A DNA stretch of 64,000 bases, taken from the NCBI GenBank assembly GCA_022393335.1, contig JAJEKB010021031.1, forward strand, positions 138,987 through 202,986. The letters are read 5' to 3'. Position 1 is the stretch's first letter. The number at the start of each line of letters is the position of its first letter. Source of the stretch: Macrotrachela quadricornifera. Lineage: Eukaryota; Rotifera; Eurotatoria; Philodinida; Philodinidae. Of this stretch, positions 1 through 9,341 are shown in pieces. The translations under genes were made by a program, and so were the position numbers. A model generated the notes under the pieces. The model was not told the DNA's origin. It made no database searches and saw only the letters and a list, made by a program, of their open reading frames with translations.

Positions 1-175
1 AACTGATCAATCATCTGCAGTACCATTTGAAGAACCCTTTTCAGATTGATAGATCTGATCAACCACTTGCGCTACCATCTGAAGAACCCATTCCTTGTTC
101 ATGAAACTGATCAACCGCTTGGACTACGTTCTGCTCAACCCTTCTATGGATAATGAAGCGAATCAACCCTTACTG
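1..175. repeat. 52-bp degenerate tandem repeat, 3-4 units
   Basis: The motif CTGATCAA recurs at 3, 55 and 107, exactly 52 bp apart, and a truncated fourth unit starts near 159. Each unit continues with a similar block (TACCATYTGAAGAACCC in the first two). The period is not a multiple of three and no reading frame stays open, so this is a non-coding satellite-like array. It is cut by the left edge of the window, so its true length is unknown. Confidence 0.75.
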
Positions 176-495
176 TTATCTGTACTAAACCAAATTATAA
201 GGTATTTTTTTATGAAATACCTAATGATAAACGAATCCATATATTGAATTATTTGGTTTTTAATTTTAAAATACCCTGTCGAAGGGTTTATAAAAATGCA
301 ACGAATAACATACCCTTTTTTCGTTTGTCAATCAGATCAACGTTTTGATAAACCTTATTCAAACGGGTACTTTAAATTCATAAACCATTTTTTTGTTGCT
401 TTTTTATGGGTAGATAATAGGGTTTAATACATTCTGATAAATGGCAGAGAAGGGTATATTATCCGTTGCATTCTGATAAACGTTTTAAAGGTTTA
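176..495. other. AT-rich non-coding stretch with TGATAAAC/GTTTATCA motifs
   Basis: No coding frame is seen. The stretch repeats the words GATAAAC, GGGTTTA and ATACCCT, and ends with a hairpin whose arms are TGATAAAC (about 474) and GTTTATCA (491-498). Similar GGTTTAATAC words recur at 14390-14520, so both may derive from one repeat family. It abuts the broken 3' end of the chitinase gene and is probably the sequence that replaced it. Confidence 0.4.
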
Positions 496-1489
496 TCACT
501 CTACTCTTTTTTTTTTCAGTGCATAGTAGTTACAGGGCCAAGAAAGTTGAAACCAGCCACGGCCATAGTACAACTTACCTGGTTTGCCCTGTATTGCGCA
601 CCAGGATCCAGCATAGTGTGAACCGCAGCCTGAAAAGAGTTAGAGGTCATCTCTGTGTTTAAGATTTATTAAATCAAGCTTTAGTAACAAGATCATACAA
701 GCAATGACTATTTTACTTTATATAGAAATCTATGACGTGGCACTTTTATCTTGTATAGAGTATTCGCTTGTTTCTTCTTCCTTAATCAAACTTAATACGT
801 AGTAAAAAGGATAAACTGTTGTTCGTTTGCCTTCATGCCTGACTGAATACTGGGATGTATATTCAAAATTACTGGAAACTATCGTCTATTTTGTGATTGC
901 AACTCGCAAAGGTGCGATTAAATTATCTGACATAGGGACCAAATATATAGTTTCACTAATATACGGCCCAAGGCAAAATCAAATATTTGACGGAGAAAAT
1001 TAAAAAGAGGTCTGTTGTTCCTGATTAAAACTGACCTGGTGCACAATATTCGCGTACAGTTTTCAGTCCATCTGTCTCATGAAAGACGTGAGCGAGAAAA
1101 ACAGCTGCTTCTTCTGTGTTCGTCGGCTTCCATCCCGACTGTTTTAGGCCATTGAGCCGATCGGTCCTCGTACCAGCATCAATAGTGTTGAATGCACAGG
1201 CAAAATTCTGCTCGTTAATAATATCCCCGTTATTAGGGATAACAATACCACCATTTGAGCAGGGTCCTGCTTTACAACCATCACCACAGTAGGCGGGTCC
1301 GTATCCACAATAGTCCCATTTCGATCTACACATGCTTGAATCAGGGCAGGCTTGACGCCGTTCGATGAGCAATTCTTCTAACATATGATGTAGTCTATTC
1401 TTTTCTCGTTTGTTAAAGTTGCCGTGAACATGGTAGATATTATCGATGACAACCAAAAGAAACAGCAGACGAGTGCATACATACAACAT
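496..1489 (-). pseudogene. GH19 chitinase with chitin-binding domain, 3' truncated
   Basis: Two exons can be placed: 1036-1489 and 496-629, joined by a GTCAGT...TTCAG intron of 406 bp that keeps frame. The protein starts with a hydrophobic signal peptide (residues 1-23), then a hevein-type chitin-binding domain (about 48-77, rich in Cys and Gly), then the start of a glycoside hydrolase 19 catalytic domain. The family's AHVxHET block holds the first catalytic Glu (E138), and exon 2 carries the YYGRGxxQLSW block typical of GH19. GH19 enzymes cleave chitin by inversion and are usually near 250-300 residues. Here the frame ends just after NYYAL in a run of ten A's and a stop, so the C-terminal third is missing. 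GH19 is common in plants and bacteria and rare in animals, so horizontal origin is likely (inference). A further exon beyond the left edge cannot be excluded. Confidence 0.8.
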
Positions 1490-2212
1490 GATCGTCGTTG
1501 ATTCAGTGATAGTAAGAATAGATTCGAATGAATATTTGGCATACGAATATGTCGCATATATAGTATCATCACTTCCATGGATTATTTTATTATTTGCATA
1601 CTTATTTTCTTCACTCCCATGGAAGTTTTCATATCACACAAATATTTGTTAGTTGTGGGCACAAAAAAAACATATACATAAGGTATGATTCATGTAAAGT
1701 AAAGTAAAGGTGCACACTGCTTCACCTATATTTATACATGAATTAAAAACGTTTATGCTTAACGAATAACCACTTGAAATGTTTCTCAAATATTTATATA
1801 TAAATACAAATACTTGAAAATCGATACTACTTAGGGCTGACCAAAAGTTCTAAGTTTATTAAAAAAAATATAAAAATAAAGAGAAAATTCAAGTTTTATT
1901 TTATTAAACGTTCAAAAGGGTTACCGGAAGTTTGCCAATTGGCGAATTTCCATTGGACTTGCGTCAGTAAATCCTTCAGATATTTGGCGATTGAAAACTG
2001 ATGGTGGTATTGATCGGAGAGATCGGTAATAAATACATGCTAAAAAAATTGTTGGAAATGACATGATCAAGATTTTTATTTCTAGTTTTAGATTTATTCA
2101 AAATAAATCTAATACCATTTGTGTGCTAACAAGTATGAAGTACAATACATCGGTAAGAAGTTTAATATATATGATATGATTTCGAGCTTTTCAGATAGCT
2201 ATTGTTAATCAA
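1490..2212. other. Intergenic, AT-rich
   Basis: No gene or structured repeat is seen beyond short AGTAAAG reiterations near 1695-1710. It should contain the promoter of the leftward chitinase gene and the 5' flank of the rightward MULE pseudogene, but no convincing promoter element can be assigned. Confidence 0.4.
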
Positions 2213-2278
2213 ATGTCTGTTACTACTCGTGCAGCAGCATTAAGATCGCAGGCTAACACATATTTAATTCATTCACAA

Positions 2279-2286
2279 GACCAAAC
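2279..2286. repeat. Target-site duplication GACCAAAC, left copy
   Basis: GACCAAAC at 2279-2286 is repeated exactly at 4591-4598, directly outside the inverted termini of the MULE element. Eight to ten bp is the usual duplication length for Mutator-like transposition. Removing one copy plus the element restores the reading frame of the host transposase gene. Confidence 0.85.
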
Positions 2287-2305
2287 GGTGTGCCGTCGTT
2301 TGATC

Positions 2306-2470
2306 GAAAGGAAAAATGTCGAATGGAATAATGCCGAAGAGAAAAATGTAGAAAATGTCGAAAGGAAAAATGCCGAAGTGAAAAATATCGAAAGAAAAAA
2401 TGTCGAAGAGAGAAATATCGAAAGGAAAAATATCGAAGGAAAAAATATCGCAGTGATAAAATATCGAAAA
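2306..2470 (+). repeat. Subterminal 15-18 bp tandem array, left TIR
   Basis: Repeated units of GAAAGGAAAAATGTCGAA with single-base variants. Because units are multiples of three the array stays open as a Lys/Asn/Glu-rich reading frame, but that frame is a by-product of the repeat and not a gene. The same array is found inverted at the other end of the element. Confidence 0.85.
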
Positions 2471-2566
2471 TTTCAACTAATGATATGTTGTTTATTTTTA
2501 ATATATAACATAAGTGTAACAGAATTATATAAAATTCAGAGATAATAGACAAGTAAAATTAAAATA

Positions 2567-4228
2567 TTATTTTCTTCGTTTAGCAACTGTTAATGATAAA
2601 CCATTTAAATATTCTATCACATCAATAACACCATCATAATATCGTTTATCGAGATTATCAATACGACGTTGAATAGCAATTGTTTTAGATTGCTTTGGCC
2701 TTGCACCTAAGCCTGCATTGAACTGAGTATACACATGATAAAAACGATTCTCTTCTCCACGAAGAAATTTAAAAAATGACCAAATATTTGGATGATGAAT
2801 TTGCACCCTACGATTGAAGCGACTATGAAAAGCTGAATAAAATATACAGATGTGACAGTAGTAAAGAGATTGAATGAAAAATATATACCCTCGGCGTTAT
2901 TATTTGTCCTCATGGCCAAACCATGGACACACCATTGAACAACAGGAACTTTAACAAACCATTGTTCTTGAAAATATTCTATTAACCCATTCATTATTTT
3001 TTTCATTTCCGTTGATAAATTTCTTACTAATTCATCAAAAGTGTCTTCAATAACTGGTTCAGGTAATAAAGGTAGAGTCATTAGCTGCCTACAGAAATAT
3101 TTGACATCTTCATCATTATTGTAAGTTGAGGATAATCCAAGCCGTTGTATATTACGATATACGGCTTGCGTAAAATGGAAGTAGCAAGATGAATGAGTTG
3201 CTGTATTGAACTATGAGATAAGAAAGCCAAATGTATGTTCCCATCACTAAAAATACGAGTCACTTACTTCAACTTTAACTACACCCATTAAAGCTGGCTC
3301 AAAATCAGTCATTATGATTTTCGGTGTAAAGTCGAGTTTCATTCCAATAGCTACAGATTTTAATTCACGAAACAAAAATTGATATGTACTTTTAAATCTG
3401 TTTGGTAATAAACCGAACACACAAGGGAAAGCTAAACAGAGGAAGTATTACGTATAAATATCGATAGGTAAGAGCAAAAAGAATTACTCACATTGTTCAT
3501 ACTTTATGGCATGAATTGTATACACTTGGTCGAATATTTGAGGGCAAGACGAAAACGTTCCGTCCATAAGGATTGTATCCATTGTAAAAAGCATTCTTAA
3601 TTGTTCTGAAGACGCAAATAAAATCATTCTTTGCCTTCTATTAATCATTTTGTCAATAATCAAAAAATCATTATTTCTTAATGTTTTGGTATAGGGATCA
3701 CATATCTCGAATAATTGTGTAGTTGGAATTTTTGGTGTTACACCACGACGTGCTTTATTTAACACACTGTCTAAAATACAGCAAAAAAATTTATTTCATA
3801 TATCAGATTCATATAAAAAATATTCACTTGCTTATTTCACGTTCACTTGGTAAAATAGCAATTACTGAAGGTGATAACATTGCTTTTTCACATTCCTCGT
3901 CATAAATACGTGGAATCGGTGTTGTTTCACATATTGCTCGTTGCTTCACTTTTTGACGAAATTCTATTACATCAATTCTTTCTTCTTCTGCAGGATGACA
4001 ATGTTCACCTATAATTTTTATAAATTCATCGTTTATACTTGTATGAATTTTTACGACACATCCATTAAATATACATATCCAATACTTTGTGATTTTTGTT
4101 GATTTATTTAATTTAAAAATGTACTTGTTTAATATAAGTAAGGGTTTTCCTTTTTGAGATTCAATAAATGAAATAACTGATGAAGATGTTTGTTTTTCAT
4201 ACAACAAAGATGATGAAACTGCAGCCAT
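2567..4228 (-). CDS. FLYWCH zinc-finger MULE transposase, five exons, intact
   Basis: Exons in order: 4228-3828, 3766-3492, 3431-3268, 3210-2889, 2832-2567. All four introns are about 56-62 bp, have GT-AG ends and keep phase, giving 1428 nt (475 residues) with no internal stop. Exon 1 encodes a FLYWCH domain (about residues 25-85, Cys-Cys-His-Cys-His pattern). Exon 2 carries the first catalytic Asp (MDGTF); exon 3 the second (MTDFEPA); exon 4 has the SCYFHFTQ block and, near its end, the NNNAE segment with the likely catalytic Glu; exon 5 opens with the FHSRFNRR stretch that follows this Glu in MULE transposases. The enzyme would cut and paste the surrounding element in the nucleus. Frame integrity suggests it may still be functional. 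Confidence 0.85.
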
Positions 4229-4399
4229 GACTGAAATTTTTTATTTGTATAATATTATGTATTATCTCGACTATGTACATATAGTTATCCTTTGTCGAGA
4301 TATTACTCGTCGTCATTACTACTGGCTTTACTGCCACACCAATAAAATAATGAGAAAAAATAGTTTACACAAAAGTAGAATGCATCCGCTAGTGACACC

Positions 4400-4580
4400 A
4401 TAGATTTCGATATTTTTTTTTCTATATTTTTCCCTTTCAATATTTTTTCTTCGATATTGTTCCTTTCGATTTTTAAACATTCGACATTTCTCTCTTCGAC
4501 ATTTTTCCCCTTTTTTAATTTTTTTTCGGCATTTTTCTTTCGATCATATTCCATTCGACATTTTTCCTTTCGACCAAATG
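4400..4580 (-). repeat. Subterminal tandem array, right TIR
   Basis: Inverted counterpart of the array at 2306-2470: TTCGACATTTTTCCTTTCG units in tandem. The outermost 45 bp match the left terminus closely; inner units have drifted independently. Confidence 0.8.
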
Positions 4581-4590
4581 ACGGCCAACC

Positions 4591-4598
4591 GACCAAAC
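4591..4598. repeat. Target-site duplication GACCAAAC, right copy
   Basis: Exact copy of 2279-2286. The host reading frame resumes at 4599. Confidence 0.85.
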
Positions 4599-6329
4599 AA
4601 CATCAACTGCTAAAACAACTCGTAAGTATTCATCAAAGCAAAAACGTAAACAAGCTCAAGTACAACAGAATATAAGTTATGTGGAATCTCAAATATGTCC
4701 TCTACTTCAACCACGGTCGACAACTCCAGATGATGTACTTATATCTGAAGGTATTCATGAACAACTTCATGAAGATGTGATATTAAAAAAAGACAATACA
4801 ACAGTTGAACAAGCAACTTCATCACCACTAATGGCTTCAGTTTCTCCAGCAAGATCACCAACAAAGAATGATGATAATCATTCTATCATACCATTAGAAT
4901 CATCAAACAACGATGAACATGAAATATTCACAGGGGACTCAGTTGATTTTATGAATGTACCAGTCATCAAAGGAGAAATAACAACAGGTACATCAACACG
5001 AGGTGGAAAAATGGTTTTTATGAACGGCTTTGCGTATCTTTACATGAGTACGGCGAAAGAATCGACGGGATGGTGCTGTGCTCGAAGAAATGAGAATTGC
5101 AAAGCCGTTATTCATATTTCGAAACAAACAGGACAATTTAGTCATTGGAACGGCATATTCCATTGTCATCCATTTGATACATGTGAAACACGAAAACGTG
5201 ATATATTAAAAAAAATTAAACATCGTGTTATTGATGAATATATATCAATCAAAATCATAGTTGAAGAAGAATATAGGAAAGCAAATCTATCAGTCGAAGA
5301 AAAACGAATGATGCCTCTGCCGGCTCAAATAGGTGCTTAAATTAGTTCTCTTTCTGTAATGTAATTTCGCCTTCTAACTTTTATTCATTAGAATCCGGTC
5401 TGCATAAATTAAGAAGAAAATCATTACCACCAATACCGCACAATCAAAAGTTTCTCGTACCACCAGTTTATCAAGAAACTTACTCACATCAAAAATTTCT
5501 CATCTATGATAAGCGAAAAACTATTTATGGAGGTCGTCTGATGATATTTGCTTCCGAAGAATAGTTAAATATCTTATATGATTCAAATGTATTATTTGCT
5601 GATGGCATTTTCAAGGTTTCACCGAAGCTATTCGAGCAGTTATATGTATTACATGGGATGCAAAATGGCGAAGGTATAAATTTTCTTTTTCTTTCCAATT
5701 AATGGAATGAAGATATAAGAGAGAACAGAAAGAAAATGACACAGAAACAAATATGATATATACGTATATCTATGTGTATAAGCTAAAGAGATGAAAGAAT
5801 GCATATGAATTAAATAAAATAAGAGAGAAGAGGAGAGATATGTTCGCTCTGTATGCGATAACGTTGCCAATGATAAATAAAATGTTTTTTCAGTTCATTT
5901 TCTCATTATTTTTAGCCATTCCTGTTTGTTTTATACTAACATCAAATAGAAAACAAGAAACATATGAAGCGATTTTCCGATGTTTGAAAAGAATAGGTGG
6001 TAAAAAAGGTATTGATTTAAAACCAACTACAATTGTTTGTGATTTCGAAAGAACATTTATTAATGCTGTTCAAACAGAAGTACATAATTTTTTTACAATA
6101 TCTCATAGCATTGAAAAATATTTAGTCGTGTGTTAATATGACTTAGTTATCTGATACAAGTATAATTGGATGCTGGTTCCACATGTGTCAAGCTTGCTAT
6201 CGAAATATCCAAGAGATTGGCTTGATGAAACTATAACTGAATCATTCACAGTATATTTATATGGTACTGAGCATGCTTTCCATATATAATGCAGAATATG
6301 ACTGTCTCAGTTGAAGAAATCAAATTCTA

Positions 6330-6810
6330 TTCGACTCTCGTCAATATACACGTTGAGTATTCATCAGTATGTCTGTTGGAAATTCGCCAATTAGTGAAAG
6401 TTCCGGAATCCCGTTCAAGATACTCGCCATGATTATCTATACAAAGTTTCATTCTTTCCAATAATTTGTCAAAAGTTTTTTTAAACTCTTCTTCTGAAAT
6501 ATTTTTCACTATCTTGGTTATTGCACGAGTTAATGATTTTTCATTTGCTTGATCAGTTATATGAATCCATTGATACCTTCTTCTGTTAAATAGTTAATAA
6601 TATCTTAATGAGTATGGGGTCGAGCATTGTCGTGAAGCAATTTTATACCATTTGTACCTGATGACTTTCTTTGTTTCCATATTTCTTTGATAACAGGCTT
6701 AAGGCAATTTTCTATATAATAGTTGTGGTCTATAGGCTTGCCTTTATCAGCACAATGTATAAGAACAGAACCATTTGATTTAAAGAATATAGAAAATAAA
6801 TTTTTTGGTT
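6330..6810 (-). pseudogene. mariner transposase fragment
   Basis: Read leftwards, the fragment shows the mariner block LLHDNARPHTH (about 6605-6637) with the second catalytic Asp, then a stop, then INYLTEEGIN, and in another frame a mariner C-terminal segment (LTRAITKIVKNISEEEF and ERMKLCIDNHGEYLE, about 6410-6530). The PDLAPCDYWL region with the third catalytic residue is missing, so an internal deletion removed it. The 5' side is cut at 6811 by the start of a foldback element. It cannot make an active enzyme. Confidence 0.75.
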
Positions 6811-9031
6811 CAAAGGACGGGGGCGTATAAGAACACAAATCGGCCCATCCTTGAATTCATCGAAGATCCATATGAAACGATGCAGAATGAGATGGCGAGT
6901 CTTTCTATCTCATTTTTATTTCATTTGGAACATCAATTAGTGGTTTCCATTGGGCCATTCCAAACTTGATTTTAACTTAATTTTAACTGCAGAGCAATGT
7001 TGAACTAAGATAAAAAGGTAGCATAAAGATGTGCTTGTAAGCTTGAAAATAGTCTCATTTGAAAGAGAATGAAATTCTGCACAAGCCTATATATACACCA
7101 TCCTTAGAAAATAAATATAACTTAAACCTATGGGACAAAAGTGGTACTCCTACCACCATTTTGTGCCCCCATACCAATATTCACACTACACAGATCAACA
7201 AAAATCTCTTTACAATGAAGTTTGATCTATATGGTTCGATGCAGTTTTTCAGGGGCTAGACAATGGTATAGTTGCCATGTTTTGATTTTTTTGACCAAAA
7301 ATTTTCACAAAGACCGAGCCACCAAAATGAGTATATAAATACTACCCAAGTATTAAAGTCAGGCCTAGGGGCCGATCAAAACCTCTTACAAGGAAGTTGG
7401 ATCCATATGGTTCGATGCAGTTTTTCAGGCGCCACAAAATCGTATAGTTACCATGTTTTGAGTTTTCTTGCAATAATTTCGAGACAGAACAGAGTTTTCA
7501 AAATAGAATATTATATGGTGTAGTTCTGTATAATGTTGTGTTAGATAGTTACAATTTTTTGCAATATAGTAATGAAGTTCAGTTTTTGAGGGCTATGTCA
7601 AAATGAGCTTGGTCACAACGATATGCTCATTAAAATATGAAGATGTTCGGTAAGATTTCTATGATTTTTTGAAGTTTCCCTTATTCATCTTTTTCTCTTG
7701 GTCATTTTTCTTTCCTGTACGTCTGTGTGACAAAGGCCAGAAGCATATACATTCATATATATGTATATTGTTCTTTACAAATCTGGCTGCATATGCAGAT
7801 AAACAACGTATATCGTTAAATCTATAGAGATATATATCAGATCATGATACTAGTATATACAACTAGTTCTGGCACTAACCAAATCGAAAGCGATGAAAGC
7901 TTACGAGGGAACCCCTCCAGGTGTACTAGAGTAGATATCATACAACATTTCAAATCTTTATCACAAACCTTTTTTGAACTATAAACGAGTCAAAATACCT
8001 TTGGTTCCTATATGTAGGACGCTCGCGCTTCACGACCTAGTATTTCACGAACGGTGTGCGCTAAAGGTCTCAAAATTTCGCATGATATCTAATCTAGTAG
8101 AGATCTTTAATTGGGCAAAGTGTCACCCTCTATGCCACGACTATAGTATCAAACCAAAAGCGATTTCACACCTAGAGAGGTTCCCTTGTCAGACACTTTG
8201 ACTTTCTTCCATTTATGCTTGTGTCCATCGTTCATTTTGCTTTATTTATTAATATATTCTTCTTTCACGTTACCTAAAAAGCTTTACAAATTCAAATATT
8301 ACAACTTAATGGGGTATTACGTAGTAGTTTCATACAGTTTGTCCCTAATGAAACTTTGACCAGAAAAATCACTACATCGCACCTATACCATTGCGTAGCC
8401 CCTGAAAAACTGGATCGAACCATATAGATCAAACCTCATAGTAAGAGGAATTTTATGGATCCCCAGGGATGACTTTAGTACTTGGTTACTATTTATCCAT
8501 TCGTTTTCGTAGTTTCTTCTTTGTGAAAATTTTTGGCCAGAAAAATTAAGGCATGGCAACTATGCCATTTTGTAGCCCGCGAAAAACTACATCGAACCAT
8601 ATAGTTAAAATTTCATTGTAAAGAGATTTTTGTTGATCTTTGTAGTGTGAATATCGGTATAGGGACACAAAATGGTAGTAGGAGTACCATTTTTGCCCCA
8701 TAGGTTTAAGTTATATTTATTTTCTAAGGATGGTGTATATACAGGCTTGTGTAGAATTTCATTCTCTTTCAAATGAGACTATTTTCAAGCTTACGAGCAC
8801 ATCTTTACGTTACCTTTTTGTCTTAATTCAACATTGCTCTGCAGTAAAAATTAAGTTAAACTCGAGTTAAAATCAAGTTTGGAATGGTTCAATGGAAACC
8901 ACTAATTGATGTTCCAAATGAAATAAAAATGAGATAGAAAGATTCGCCGTCTCATTCTGCATCGTTTCATATGGATCTTCGATGAATTTAAGGATGAGCC
9001 GATTCGTGTTCTTATACGCCCCAGTCCTTTG
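6811..9031. mobile_element. 2.2-kb foldback element with about 700-bp inverted arms
   Basis: The left end (6811, CAAAGGAC..GGGGCGTATAAG) is repeated inverted at the right end (about 9031). Matching continues inward: the ATCGAAGATCCATATGAAAC block (6860 and, inverted, 8970), the ACTCCTACCACCATTTTGTG block (7145 / 8675) and the ATATGGTTCGATGCAGTTTT block (7228, again at 7408; inverted near 8590 and 8410). Arms reach about 7500 and 8330. No transposase is encoded, so it is non-autonomous. A diverged single terminus of the same family lies at 61411-61510. Confidence 0.8.
7902..8190. mobile_element. Short inverted-repeat element nested in the foldback centre
   Basis: ACGAGGGAACCCCTCCAGGTGT at 7902-7924 is matched, inverted, by ACACCTAGAGAGGTTCCCTT at 8167-8186. 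A second inner pair (TAGATATCATAC near 7932; GCATGATATCTAATC near 8078) supports a MITE-like element. It lies between the arms of the larger foldback and has no match in them, which suggests insertion into it. Confidence 0.55.
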
Positions 9032-9341
9032 AAGTCCTGTCAATAGTCTTCGTTTAAAACACATCGCTCGAGTCATTAATCTTGAGGGTGTAATGTGAAT
9101 CGTAGATAATAGCTTATTCTTAGCTGCTCGCATATCTTCATTCTCACGCAATCCACATTCACACCTACCCTCACTCTCACCCACTCTTAGAACTCATCTT
9201 ATGTCGTATGCGAGAGTAAAGGCGACAGAAAAATATTCACATTCAGTCTATGATGTTTTATCTGGCTTTCGCTTTCTGGTTTATTAAATATTCATGTATT
9301 AAAAAAAAGCAATTTGGTTTTATCCATCATTTGGTGCCAAC

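Larger units (their letters stand above)
2287..4590 (-). mobile_element. Complete Mutator-like (MULE) DNA transposon, 2.3 kb
   Basis: The two ends are inverted copies: both start GGT.GCCGTC.TTTG.TCGAAAGG on their own strand and continue into arrays of a 15-18 bp word, GAAAGGAAAAATGTCGAA, at 2306-2470 and, inverted, at 4400-4580. The element is flanked by the 8-bp duplication GACCAAAC and holds an apparently intact transposase gene on the minus strand. Tandem sub-repeats inside long terminal inverted repeats are a known MULE trait and are probable transposase binding sites (inference). Intact coding sequence plus a perfect duplication points to recent insertion. Confidence 0.88.
2213..6236 (+). 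pseudogene. FLYWCH-MULE transposase pseudogene, split by another MULE
   Basis: The host frame starts at ATG 2213, runs to 2286, is interrupted by an inserted element, and resumes in phase at 4599. The exon ends at 5332; further exons are 5392-5673, 5916-6079 and 6147-6236, with phases that agree. A FLYWCH zinc-finger block (Cys-Cys...His-Cys-His spacing, about 5000-5180) is followed by a MULE transposase core: FADGIF (first Asp, about 5590), VCDFERTF (second Asp, about 6040), and the GCWFHMCQ block at 6168-6191. A TAG at 5562-5564 interrupts exon 2, and the frame ends at TAA 6234-6236 before the last catalytic Glu, so this copy is dead. It belongs to the same superfamily as the element inside it but is clearly diverged. 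Transposases of this kind move Mutator-like DNA elements. Confidence 0.8.

Noticed and set aside
2253..2545. Open frames on both strands rich in Lys/Asn/Glu or Phe/Arg/His
   Set aside because: They are produced by the 15-18 bp array of the MULE terminal repeat, whose unit length keeps several frames open.
8873..9184. 103-residue open frame on the minus strand
   Set aside because: It overlaps the inverted arm of the 2.2-kb foldback and has no domain; the other arm does not preserve the frame.
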